Below are positions 26,857-35,089 of a DNA stretch of 64,000 nucleotides, piece by piece. Numbering within the stretch: the stretch's first letter is position 1; every line of letters begins with the position of its first letter. Both the position numbers and the translations under genes were made by a program. This DNA comes from Janthinobacterium sp. PAMC25594 (GTDB taxonomy: Bacteria > Pseudomonadota > Gammaproteobacteria > Burkholderiales > Burkholderiaceae_D), in assembly GCF_019443505.1 (NCBI RefSeq), contig NZ_CP080377.1, positions 1,922,001 through 1,986,000 on the forward strand. Reading direction: 5' to 3'. A model generated the notes under the pieces. That model did no database searches and was not told the DNA's origin. It saw only the letters and a list, made by a program, of their open reading frames with translations.

Positions 26857-27858
26857 ATGGCAAGCACCTTCCGCATCTCGTCCTTCCTGAACACCAAGGC
26901 ACTGGCCGTGGCCGTCGCACTGGCCGCGCAATTCCCGCTCGCCGTCCACGCGGCCGACCTGGTCCGCCTGGGCAACCTGAAATTCGCCCATTACGGCGCC
27001 GTTGCCTACATGAAGGAAATCGCGCCCAAATACGACCTGAAAATCGAGGAACGCATCTTCGCCAAGGGCCTCGACATCGTGCCGGCCATGATCGCCGGCG
27101 AAATCGACGTCTCCGCCAGCGCGCTGGAAGCGGCCATCACGGGCCGCGCCACGGGCTTGCCCGTGTACCTGGTGGGCGGCTTCGCCAAGGGCGGCGTGCA
27201 GATCGTCGGGCGTCCCGACCTGAACATCAAGGGCATTGCCGACCTGAAAGGCAAGAAAGTCGGCGTCACGCGCGGCGGCCCGCAGGAAATCCTGCTGTTT
27301 GCCGAACTCACCAAGGCCAAGCTGACCTGGTCCGACAAGCCGGGCAAGGACGTGCAGATCCTGTACATGGGCTATCCCGACCTGAACCAGGCGCTGCTGA
27401 CCAAGGACATCGACGCCATGAGCCAGTCCGAGCCCTACTCCACGCAGGCGATCCACAAGAAATACGGCTCGGCCATCATCAAGCCCTACGACACGCCGCT
27501 GGGCGAGCCCGTGCGCGCCCTCGTGATGACGGAAAAAATGTACAAGGAAAAGCCGGCCGTGGCCCAACGCTTCATGGATTGCTTCGTCGCCGCCACGCGG
27601 GCGTTTTTGGCCGACCCGAAACTGGCGGAAAAATACGTGCGCGAATCGATGTTCAAGAATCAGATCACGTCCGAGGATTACCGCGATGCCATCGATAACG
27701 CCATCTTCACGGAAGACATCACGCAGAGCCACGTGCAGCTGACCACCGACTACATGGTGAAATTCGGCGTGGGCCGCATGGCCAAGCCGCCAGCCGCCAA
27801 GGACTGGGTCAAGCTGGACCTGCTGGAAAAAGCCAAGAAAACCTACGCACCTCGTTAA
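26857..27858 (+). CDS. NitT/TauT-type ABC transporter, substrate-binding protein
   Basis: A 333-residue periplasmic binding protein of the NrtA/SsuA/TauA superfamily. A signal peptide (about 1-32, ending V-H-A) precedes the mature domain. Family features include the early G-x-x-x-F-A-H-Y-G-A-V and V-G-V-T-R-G-G-P-Q-E for ligand contact. The substrate cannot be set from sequence alone; nitrate, sulfonates, aromatic acids and others are possible. GGAG precedes the ATG. It is first in an operon with a permease and ATPase, under the sigma-54 promoter at 26763. Confidence 0.87.
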   Translation: MASTFRISSFLNTKALAVAVALAAQFPLAVHAADLVRLGNLKFAHYGAVAYMKEIAPKYDLKIEERIFAKGLDIVPAMIAGEIDVSASALEAAITGRATGLPVYLVGGFAKGGVQIVGRPDLNIKGIADLKGKKVGVTRGGPQEILLFAELTKAKLTWSDKPGKDVQILYMGYPDLNQALLTKDIDAMSQSEPYSTQAIHKKYGSAIIKPYDTPLGEPVRALVMTEKMYKEKPAVAQRFMDCFVAATRAFLADPKLAEKYVRESMFKNQITSEDYRDAIDNAIFTEDITQSHVQLTTDYMVKFGVGRMAKPPAAKDWVKLDLLEKAKKTYAPR

Positions 27859-27873
27859 TCTGAAAGTGTCACG

Positions 27874-28695
27874 ATGAATATTCAAATGATGAAACGCTTC
27901 GCGCACGGTGCCATCGTGCCCGTGGTCGTGTTGCTGTTCTGGCAGGCGCTGTCCACGTTCGGCTGGATCAATCCGCAAATCCTGCCCTCGCCCGTGGCCG
28001 TGCTGGTGAAATGGTATGAATACCTGATTCCCATGCAAGCGTACACGCCCGAAGCGGGCAATTACCTGGTGTGGATGTTCTCCGGCGAATTGCCGCATGA
28101 CGCCTGGGCCAGCCTGTCGCGCGTGCTGGGCGGCTTCGCCATCGGCGCCGGCCTGGCCTTGCCGCTGGGCTTGCTGATGGGCACCAACAAGACCATCTAT
28201 AAACTGTTCGACCCGCTGGTGCAGGTGCTGCGCCCGATTCCGCCGATCGCCTACATCCCGCTGGCCATCTTGTGGTTCGGCCTGGGCAACCCGCCCGCCT
28301 TCTTCCTGATTAGCATCGGTTCCTTCTTCCCCGTGCTGATGAATACCATCGCCGGCGTGCGCCAGGTCGACGGCATCTACATCCGCGCCGCGCGCAACCT
28401 GGGCGCCAGCCAGATGACGATGTTCCGCCGCGTCATCCTGCCGGCGGCCACGCCGTACATCCTGGCCGGCGCGCGCATCGGCATGGGCACGGCCTTCATC
28501 GTCGTGATCGTGGCGGAAATGATCGCCGTCAACAGCGGCCTGGGTTTCCGCATCCTGGAAGCGCGCGAATACTTCTGGTCTGACAAGATTATCGCCGGCA
28601 TGTTTACCATCGGCCTGTTCGGCCTGGCCATCGATATGGCCATGAATGCCCTGAATAATCATTTGCTGCAGTGGCACCGCGGCCTGGAACACTGA
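27874..28695 (+). CDS. NitT/TauT-type ABC transporter, permease
   Basis: A 273-residue inner-membrane permease of the SsuC/TauC class with about six helices. The coupling loop shows I-R-A-A-R-N-L-G-A-S and a following F-R-R-V-I-L-P-A-A-T-P, the standard EAA region. It lies 15 bases after the binding-protein gene. An unusual stretch of about 25 residues after the first periplasmic segment (around residues 48-70) separates it from minimal family members. Confidence 0.88.
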   Translation: MNIQMMKRFAHGAIVPVVVLLFWQALSTFGWINPQILPSPVAVLVKWYEYLIPMQAYTPEAGNYLVWMFSGELPHDAWASLSRVLGGFAIGAGLALPLGLLMGTNKTIYKLFDPLVQVLRPIPPIAYIPLAILWFGLGNPPAFFLISIGSFFPVLMNTIAGVRQVDGIYIRAARNLGASQMTMFRRVILPAATPYILAGARIGMGTAFIVVIVAEMIAVNSGLGFRILEAREYFWSDKIIAGMFTIGLFGLAIDMAMNALNNHLLQWHRGLEH

Positions 28696-28706
28696 GAGGA
28701 ACGGTC

Positions 28707-29498
28707 ATGACCACGATCAATATCAATGCAGTCAATAAAATCTTCACCACGGGCGGCGCCGACGTCATCGCCCTGAAGGACATCAACCTGGAAATCGCCA
28801 GCGGCGAGTTCATCTGCCTGCTGGGGCCGTCCGGCTGCGGCAAGTCGACCCTGCTCAATGCCATCGCCGGCTTCTCGCAGCCCACGTCGGGCCAGATCCT
28901 GGCCGGCGGCAAGCTGATCACCGAGCCCGGTCCCGACCGCGGCATGGTATTCCAGGAATACGCGCTGTTCCCGTGGATGACCATCGAGAGCAATATCGCT
29001 TTCGGCCTGGAAATCGCCGGCAAGACGCCAGCCGAGATCAAGGAACGGGTCGACATGCTGCTGAGCATGCTGGGCTTGACGGAATTCCGTGCCCGCTACC
29101 CGAAAGACTTGTCCGGCGGCATGCGCCAGCGCGTGGCCATCGCCCGCGTGCTGGCCCTCGATTCGCCCATCATGCTGATGGATGAACCGTTCGGCGCGCT
29201 GGATGCCTTGACGCGGCGCAACCTGCAAGATGAATTGCTGAAAATCTGGAAAGTCTTCGGCACCACCATCGTCTTCGTCACGCACTCGATCGAGGAATCG
29301 GTCTACCTGGCCGACCGCACCATCGTCATGACCTACCGTCCCGGCACCATCAAGCGCGACGTGGCCATCGACCTGCCCCGCCCACGCGACCCGAGCGCCC
29401 CCGAGTTCAACCACCTCAAGCGCATGCTGGGCGAGATGGTGATGGAAGAGCAGCAGCGTCATCACAATGCCGAAACGATGGCCAGCACTGCAGATTAG
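28707..29498 (+). CDS. NitT/TauT-type ABC transporter, ATP-binding protein
   Basis: A 263-residue ABC ATPase of the SsuB/TauB class. Walker A G-P-S-G-C-G-K-S-T is at 40-48. The signature L-S-G-G-M-R-Q-R and Walker B L-M-D-E-P-F-G-A-L-D follow, then the switch V-T-H-S-I-E-E-S. The start at 28707 has GAGGAA upstream, 11 bases after the permease stop. A nested palindrome at 29525 follows the gene and may end the transcript. Confidence 0.9.
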   Translation: MTTININAVNKIFTTGGADVIALKDINLEIASGEFICLLGPSGCGKSTLLNAIAGFSQPTSGQILAGGKLITEPGPDRGMVFQEYALFPWMTIESNIAFGLEIAGKTPAEIKERVDMLLSMLGLTEFRARYPKDLSGGMRQRVAIARVLALDSPIMLMDEPFGALDALTRRNLQDELLKIWKVFGTTIVFVTHSIEESVYLADRTIVMTYRPGTIKRDVAIDLPRPRDPSAPEFNHLKRMLGEMVMEEQQRHHNAETMASTAD

Positions 29499-29524
29499 TG
29501 TTGCCTGACCCAACCGCAACGGCC

Positions 29525-29590
29525 GGGGTCGGTCCCTTCGGGATCGGAATGCGCGCCATTGGCGCGCATTCCCTCTGAGGGTCCGACCCC
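29525..29590. repeat. Nested palindromic repeat
   Basis: A 66-base palindrome. The outer arms are GGGGTCGG (29525-29532) and CCGACCCC (29583-29590). The inner hairpin is a perfect 12-bp stem GGAATGCGCGCC/GGCGCGCATTCC with loop ATT (29546-29572). There is no T-run, so it looks more like a dispersed REP-type repeat than a classical terminator, though it separates the ABC operon from the sensor gene. Confidence 0.65.
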
Positions 29591-29639
29591 AGTCCTTCGC
29601 TTTGGGGTTACATCTGAACAAACAAACACACGGAGCACC

Positions 29640-31535
29640 ATGGCATTCGGCAAATGGACCTTGAGACCCGCGCTCGCCCCCCTGCTGGCCGTGGGGTCAC
29701 TGGTCTTGCTGACGTGGGCGTCGTATGCCTGGGTCAAGCAGCGCCAGCTCGATGAATTGCACCGCACCTTGGATTCGCGCGCGGAACTGTACGCGGCGTC
29801 CATCGGCGGCGCCCTGAATAAATACGAATTCCTGCCCCTGGCCGTGGCCCAGAGCGATGCCGTGGCGCAATTGCTGGAACAGCCCAGCGCCGACAAAGTC
29901 ACGCGGATCAACGCCTACCTGGTCGACATGAACCGCCGCGCGGGCGCCTTTGCCGTCTACGTGCTCGACGACAAGGGCACGACCCTGGCATCGAGCAACT
30001 GGCAAGACCGCAGTTCCTACGTGGGCGTCAACTACGGCTTCCGTCCGTATTTCAAGAACTCCATCGCGGGCGGCATCGGCCGCTTCTACGGCATCGGTTT
30101 TTCCACCTTCGAGGCCGGCTATTTCATTTCGCAGCCCGTGCTGCGCGACGGGCGCATCATCGGCGTCGTCGCCGCCAAGGTCAACCTGGACTGGATCGAG
30201 CAATCGTGGCGCACGCCCGGTGCGGGCGAACAGATCTGGGTCAAGGATGCGAATGGCGTGATCATCCTGGCCACCACACCCGCCTTCAAGTTCAAGACCC
30301 TGGCCCCGCTGTCGCCGGCCGCGAAGAACGATATCAGCGCGCAGCGACAGTTCCTGCAGGAAAACCTGCCCATTTTGCCGCACAAGGTGCTGCGCCAGTT
30401 CGCCGACGGCGCCAGCGTGATGACCCTGGAGCGCCAGCAGTCGGGCGACACGCCGGCCCTGTCCGGCAGCGCCGACAAGGTGGACTATCTGGCCGTGAAC
30501 CGCGCTCTTGGCCCGCTGCAATGGCAAATCACCGTGCTGGCCGAACTCGACCAGGTCAACGAGGCGGCACGCAACGCAGCCATGGCGGCCGCGCTGGGCT
30601 GGGCCTTGCTGCTGCTGGCTCTGATGTATGCGCGCCAGCGCCGGCGCCGCATCGCCGACAAACTCAATGCGCAGCAAACCCTGGCGCGCGCCTATGAACA
30701 GCTGGAAATCAAGGTCGAGCAGCGCACGGCCGACCTGGTGCACGCGAATGGCCGCCTGCAGGCGGAAGTGGCCGAGCGTGAGCGGGCCGAGCAGACCTTG
30801 CGCTATGCCCAGGCGGAACTGGTGCAAAGCGGCAAGCTGGCGGCCATCGGCCAGATGGCGGCCGGCGTCACGCACGAGCTGAACCAGCCGCTGGCCGCCC
30901 TGCAGACGTTTTCCGACAATGCCAAGGTGTTTTTGGCACGCGGCCAGATCGATGACGCGCTCGACAATCTGTCGACGATTTCCGACCTCGTCAAGCGGCT
31001 CGGCTATGTCACCTCGCAACTGAAAGGCTTTGCGCGGCGCAGCGACGATGCGCGCAAACCCGTCAGCGTGCGCCAGGCGTTTGCACAAACCATGCTGCAA
31101 ATCCGCACGCGCAAGCATTCGCAGCGCCTGACCCTGCATGAAAGCTGGCTGGAAGACGACATCATCGTGCTGTGCAACGCCATCGGCCTGGAACAGGTGT
31201 TTACTAATCTGATCACCAACGCCATGGATGCCGTGCCGGAAAGCGAGCCCGTGCAGATATGGTTCCAGGTGCGCCGCGAAGGCGGCCTTGCTGTACTGCA
31301 TATCACCGATAATGGCCCCGGCATCCCGTTGGCCTCGCTCGACAAGATCTTCGATCCCTTCTATACCACCAAGGAACACGGGCTGGGCTTGGGATTATCG
31401 ATCAGCGCAGGCATACTGCGCGCGGCCGGCAGCGCACTGGCCGTACGCAACCGCAGCGCGCAGGAAGGGGGCGGCGCACAATTTACCATCACCCTGAGCT
31501 GCGACCCGGGGGATAGAGACGAAGGAAACATCTGA
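29640..31535 (+). CDS. DctB-like sensor histidine kinase
   Basis: A 631-residue sensor kinase. Transmembrane helices near residues 13-31 and 315-335 flank a large periplasmic double-Cache domain, the layout of the C4-dicarboxylate sensor DctB. The kinase core has the DctB-like H412-E-L-N-Q-P-L-A-A-L, the N-box N-L-I-T-N-A-M-D-A, D-N-G-P-G-I and G-L-G-L-G-L-S-I. The start at 29640 has CGGAG upstream. It touches the dctD-like gene (TGATG). No dicarboxylate transporter is nearby, so the true ligand may be the substrate of the adjacent ABC importer. Confidence 0.85.
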   Translation: MAFGKWTLRPALAPLLAVGSLVLLTWASYAWVKQRQLDELHRTLDSRAELYAASIGGALNKYEFLPLAVAQSDAVAQLLEQPSADKVTRINAYLVDMNRRAGAFAVYVLDDKGTTLASSNWQDRSSYVGVNYGFRPYFKNSIAGGIGRFYGIGFSTFEAGYFISQPVLRDGRIIGVVAAKVNLDWIEQSWRTPGAGEQIWVKDANGVIILATTPAFKFKTLAPLSPAAKNDISAQRQFLQENLPILPHKVLRQFADGASVMTLERQQSGDTPALSGSADKVDYLAVNRALGPLQWQITVLAELDQVNEAARNAAMAAALGWALLLLALMYARQRRRRIADKLNAQQTLARAYEQLEIKVEQRTADLVHANGRLQAEVAERERAEQTLRYAQAELVQSGKLAAIGQMAAGVTHELNQPLAALQTFSDNAKVFLARGQIDDALDNLSTISDLVKRLGYVTSQLKGFARRSDDARKPVSVRQAFAQTMLQIRTRKHSQRLTLHESWLEDDIIVLCNAIGLEQVFTNLITNAMDAVPESEPVQIWFQVRREGGLAVLHITDNGPGIPLASLDKIFDPFYTTKEHGLGLGLSISAGILRAAGSALAVRNRSAQEGGGAQFTITLSCDPGDRDEGNI

Positions 31536-32881
31536 TGCACGAGAATAATTTTGAAGGCATGCAAGTGCTGCTGGTGGAAGACGACGCCGTCGTGCGCAAG
31601 GGCGCCCGGCAATCGCTGGAACTGGCCGGACTGCAAGTGACGGCCGTCGCCACGGCCGAGGAAGCGCTGCCCTGGCTGGTGCCCGAATTTGCCGGTATTT
31701 TATTGAGCGATATCAAGCTGCCCGGCATGGATGGCTTGAAACTGCTCGATATCGCCGTGGCGCAGGATGCCAGCCTGCCCGTCATCCTCGTCACCGGTCA
31801 CGGCGACGTGTCGATGGCCGTGGGCGCCATGCGCCGTGGCGCCTACGATTTCATCGAAAAACCGTTTTCCGCCGACTTGCTGGTGGAAGTGTGCCGCCGC
31901 GCCCTGGATAAACGCCACCTGGTGCTGGAAAACATGAACTTGCGCCGCCAGCTCGAACAGCGGGTCGGCATCGAGGCGCGCATCGTGGGCCGCAGCGCGG
32001 CCATGGCCAAGGTGCGCCAGCTGGTGCTGAACCTGGCGCCGAAGTCGGCCGACATCATCATCCTGGGCGAAACGGGCACGGGAAAAGAACTGATCGCGCG
32101 CTGCCTGCACGACTTCAGCGAGCGGCGCGACCACCCTTTCGTGGCCATCAATTGCGGCGCCCTGCCCGAATCGATCTTTGAATCGGAACTGTTCGGCCAT
32201 GAGGAAGGCGCGTTTACGGGTGCGCAGCGCCAGCGCATCGGCAAGATCGAATACGCGAACGGCGGCACCCTGTTCCTCGATGAAATCGAAAGCATGCCGC
32301 TGGCCCTGCAAGTCAAACTGCTGCGCGTGCTGCAGGAACGGCAAGTGGAGCGGCTCGGCTCGAACAAATTGATATCCGTGAATTTCCGCGTCATCGCCGC
32401 CGCCAAGGAAGATTTGAATGTGCTGGCCGAGCAGGGGAAATTCCGGCCCGACTTGTATTACCGCCTGAACGTGGCCAGCCTGACCCTGCCCGCGCTGCGC
32501 AACCGGCGCGAGGATATCCCGCTGCTGTTCGAATTTTTCGTGCTGCAGGCGGCGCTGCGCTATGGCCAGCCGGCCGCCCTCGTCAGCGGCGAGCTGATCT
32601 CGTCCCTGATGGCGCAGCGCTGGGCCGGCAATGTGCGCGAGCTGCACAATGTGGCCGACCGCTTCGTGCTGGGCTTGCTCGACGACACCCTGAGTCCGGC
32701 CGGCTGCCGCGAAGCCTCGCTGGCCGAGCAGGTGGACACCTTCGAGATTTCCATCATCGAGGAAGCCTTGCGCCGCCACAATGGGAACGTCATCGATGCG
32801 GCAGCTGCCTTGAATATCCCGAAGAAAACCCTGTACGACAAGCTCAAGCGCTTCGATATCTCGACGGAGCAATTCCGATAA
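31535..32881 (+). CDS. DctD-like sigma-54-dependent response regulator
   Basis: A 448-residue NtrC-family activator. The receiver domain has phospho-acceptor D59. The AAA+ domain has Walker A G-E-T-G-T-G-K-E (178-185) and the sigma-54 contact loop G-A-F-T-G-A (225-230). The C-terminal Fis-type helix-turn-helix lies at about 405-445. It is coupled to the DctB-like kinase. The sigma-54 promoter in front of the ABC operon 5 kb upstream is a likely target. Confidence 0.9.
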   Translation: MHENNFEGMQVLLVEDDAVVRKGARQSLELAGLQVTAVATAEEALPWLVPEFAGILLSDIKLPGMDGLKLLDIAVAQDASLPVILVTGHGDVSMAVGAMRRGAYDFIEKPFSADLLVEVCRRALDKRHLVLENMNLRRQLEQRVGIEARIVGRSAAMAKVRQLVLNLAPKSADIIILGETGTGKELIARCLHDFSERRDHPFVAINCGALPESIFESELFGHEEGAFTGAQRQRIGKIEYANGGTLFLDEIESMPLALQVKLLRVLQERQVERLGSNKLISVNFRVIAAAKEDLNVLAEQGKFRPDLYYRLNVASLTLPALRNRREDIPLLFEFFVLQAALRYGQPAALVSGELISSLMAQRWAGNVRELHNVADRFVLGLLDDTLSPAGCREASLAEQVDTFEISIIEEALRRHNGNVIDAAAALNIPKKTLYDKLKRFDISTEQFR

Positions 32882-32987
32882 TCAGTAGCAACTAGCCGAC
32901 ACAGCCATGCGGCGGCGTCCTACCCTTGCCGGCGCTCTCCTGTGTGAGAATGCCATCTCACATCAACACTTTGCACAGGACACCACC

Positions 32988-33314
32988 ATGAAAACCGCCG
33001 CGCTCTTGCTGGCCGCCACCCTGATGACCGTCGGCGGCGCCTGGGTGCAAGCCCAGTCGACGACGAATGTCAACCAGACGGGCAACCACACCAACAATCC
33101 GAATGATCCGGGACAGCAATCGGACGAATCCGACAAACTCGACAACAAGGGCAAGCTGGTGCACGACGCCAAGCCAGCCAAGGCGCGCACGGACAAGCGC
33201 ACGCGGCGTGGCAAGCCCACGGCGGATGACGTGGACAAGCCATATAGTGGCAAGCCCACGGCCACGCCGGCCGCCAGCGCAACGGCCACCTCGCCACCAG
33301 CGACGACGCGCTGA
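32988..33314 (+). CDS. Hypothetical secreted low-complexity protein
   Basis: A 108-residue exported protein of unknown function. The signal peptide (about 1-23, ending V-Q-A) is followed by an unstructured, highly charged segment rich in Asn, Asp, Lys and Thr, then an Ala/Thr/Pro tail. The motif G-K-P-T-A occurs twice (R-G-K-P-T-A and S-G-K-P-T-A). The start at 32988 is set by the signal peptide; the in-frame Met at 32907 is too far upstream. It is convergent with the next gene. Confidence 0.6.
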   Translation: MKTAALLLAATLMTVGGAWVQAQSTTNVNQTGNHTNNPNDPGQQSDESDKLDNKGKLVHDAKPAKARTDKRTRRGKPTADDVDKPYSGKPTATPAASATATSPPATTR

Positions 33315-33315
33315 A

Positions 33316-33834
33316 CTACAGCATGTGACGGTCGAACAGCCAGGTGCCGTAGCGCTCGACAAAGACATAGGTGTTGGAATAGTGGGGCTGAGTATTGCTG
33401 AGCCCTACGAACTCGACCGTCAAGCTGATGGTCTGTGCGTCATGCACGGTCCAGTTCCATAAGCGGCGCGCAAGCAGATAATTGTAGTCATCGATACGCG
33501 GCGGCTTGATCAAGGCCAGTTCGCCGTTGTAGGTCGTCACCATGCGTATCGCATGCGCAGGCTGGCGCACCTGCCCTGTCACCTGGAAAAATTGCACGAT
33601 CGGATTGATGGCCGCCTTGACAACCGCCAGGTCGTCGGCGCGGGTGATGGCGGACAAGTCCACGCGCCGCTTGAATTTCCGATTCGGCGCCTCCTCCATA
33701 AAAGCCAGATCCAGCGCGCCTGGCACAGGCGCCGAAGCGGCGCGCATGGCATACGGCGCATCTTCCGCCTGCGCGGCTGGCAGCGCGAGCGCGCCGCACA
33801 GCAGGGACAGCAATATCGATAATCGTAATGTCAT
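33316..33834 (-). CDS. Hypothetical exported protein
   Basis: A 172-residue exported protein with a clear signal peptide (about 1-23, ending A-Q-A). The mature part has a mixed alpha/beta pattern, with R-L-W-N-W-T-V-H and F-V-E-R-Y-G-T-W-L-F near the end. AGGAG lies upstream of the ATG. No known domain was recognised. Probably periplasmic. Confidence 0.65.
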   Translation of the reverse strand: MTLRLSILLSLLCGALALPAAQAEDAPYAMRAASAPVPGALDLAFMEEAPNRKFKRRVDLSAITRADDLAVVKAAINPIVQFFQVTGQVRQPAHAIRMVTTYNGELALIKPPRIDDYNYLLARRLWNWTVHDAQTISLTVEFVGLSNTQPHYSNTYVFVERYGTWLFDRHML

Positions 33835-33996
33835 GGGCTAACTCCTGCAACGATCCATGCCGCGAAACGCGCGGCCCGCTGATGCCAGTCGCAGGTGGTC
33901 CTGATGCCGCCTGCAGCTCAAGCATAAGGCAATCGTGCACAAGTGAACAGTAGCCGCACGCTATCATCGCATCATTAAGAAATAACAAGGATGGCA

Positions 33997-34677
33997 ATGA
34001 AAGCAGCATGGCAAACGATGGTGGCGGCAGGCGTATTGGCCGCCGCGGGCGTACAGGCGGCGCCGACGGTGGGCGAGTGCATGGAACTGACGACGGGCAT
34101 CAAGTTCAGCAAGAACAATGGCGATGCGCAAGTCAACGTCGAGGAAGTCTTCGAAGGCAAGAAACTCAAGGGTATCCAGCTGATCCTCGACGGCGGCGTC
34201 TTGCTGGCCACGTCCTACCAGGACATCCGCGACGGCCAGGTCTTTCTGACCGGCATGGTCCATTACAACGAAGACGGCAGCGTGCGCAGCAAGAACGTCT
34301 ACACGCCGCAGTCCGCCATACCCGCCGCCATGCGCCCCGGCCAGGAAGTGCGCGTGCAGTTCACGGACACGCAAACGAGCACCCACTACCCGCTGGCCGG
34401 CCTGTCCGACAAGATCACCACCTCCACGCGCACGGATAAACGCGATTTCTCGATCACCTTCCTGGGCAGGGAACGCCTGGAACTGGGCGGGCGCCGCTTC
34501 CCCGACGCCTGCAAGTTCGAACTGCGTGACGTGGGCGGCAAAAGCAAAGGCAAAAGCGGCGAATACGTGTGGTATGCGCAGGGCTACGGCGTGATCATGA
34601 CGGACAAGCTGGGCCAGGATGGCGAGGTGCAGCCCGCGTATCGCATCGCATTGACGAACATCATCAGCGCACCCTAA
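33997..34677 (+). CDS. Hypothetical exported protein
   Basis: A 226-residue exported protein of unknown function. The signal peptide runs to about residue 22 (V-Q-A-A). The mature part is beta-rich, with two Cys (near residues 29 and 171) that could pair. AAGGA lies at good spacing from the ATG at 33997; the in-frame ATG at 33991 is too close to it. It is the nearest exported protein upstream of the lipase gene, but nothing shows that it is an immunity protein. Confidence 0.62.
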   Translation: MKAAWQTMVAAGVLAAAGVQAAPTVGECMELTTGIKFSKNNGDAQVNVEEVFEGKKLKGIQLILDGGVLLATSYQDIRDGQVFLTGMVHYNEDGSVRSKNVYTPQSAIPAAMRPGQEVRVQFTDTQTSTHYPLAGLSDKITTSTRTDKRDFSITFLGRERLELGGRRFPDACKFELRDVGGKSKGKSGEYVWYAQGYGVIMTDKLGQDGEVQPAYRIALTNIISAP

Positions 34678-34730
34678 ATACTTTGACAATATTGCGTTAG
34701 AATCGGTGACACACTTCTTATCAGCAAACT

Positions 34731-34979
34731 ATGTCGCCGATCGAACGCAAATGGTGGTTCATGCTGCCCGTCATGACGGTCGCCGCCGTCGCCACCCTGT
34801 TCCTGCTCGACAGTGCCAACGTGCCAAACACGAACCTGTTCGCGCGCAGCCTGATTTTCGGCCTGTGCTTCGCATCACTGCACCGCGGCCTGTCGTTCTG
34901 CATCTGGATGGGCCTGCTATGGGGCGCGCCGGGGCTGGCGGACAGCAAGCTGGCCAAGGGCAAGCCGGCCAGCCGGTAG
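34731..34979 (+). CDS. Small membrane protein
   Basis: An 82-residue protein with two or three hydrophobic segments (about 9-26, 38-50 and 53-68) and a basic C-terminus (K-L-A-K-G-K-P). It is likely an inner-membrane protein of unknown function. No strong ribosome site is seen. It precedes the lipase gene by 110 bases and is read in the same direction. Confidence 0.5.
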   Translation: MSPIERKWWFMLPVMTVAAVATLFLLDSANVPNTNLFARSLIFGLCFASLHRGLSFCIWMGLLWGAPGLADSKLAKGKPASR

Positions 34980-35089
34980 AGGCTGCATCCACGGCAACGC
35001 TGCCTCCTTTCCGGCAAAGTTTGCGCAAGCACAACTAATCCGCCATCGCGCGCCTCTACACTGTCCTGTCTGGTCAGCATGGAGCGGCG

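Noticed and set aside
34683..34703. TTGACA followed by TAGAAT upstream of the 34731 gene
   Set aside because: The spacer is only nine bases, too short for a sigma-70 promoter.
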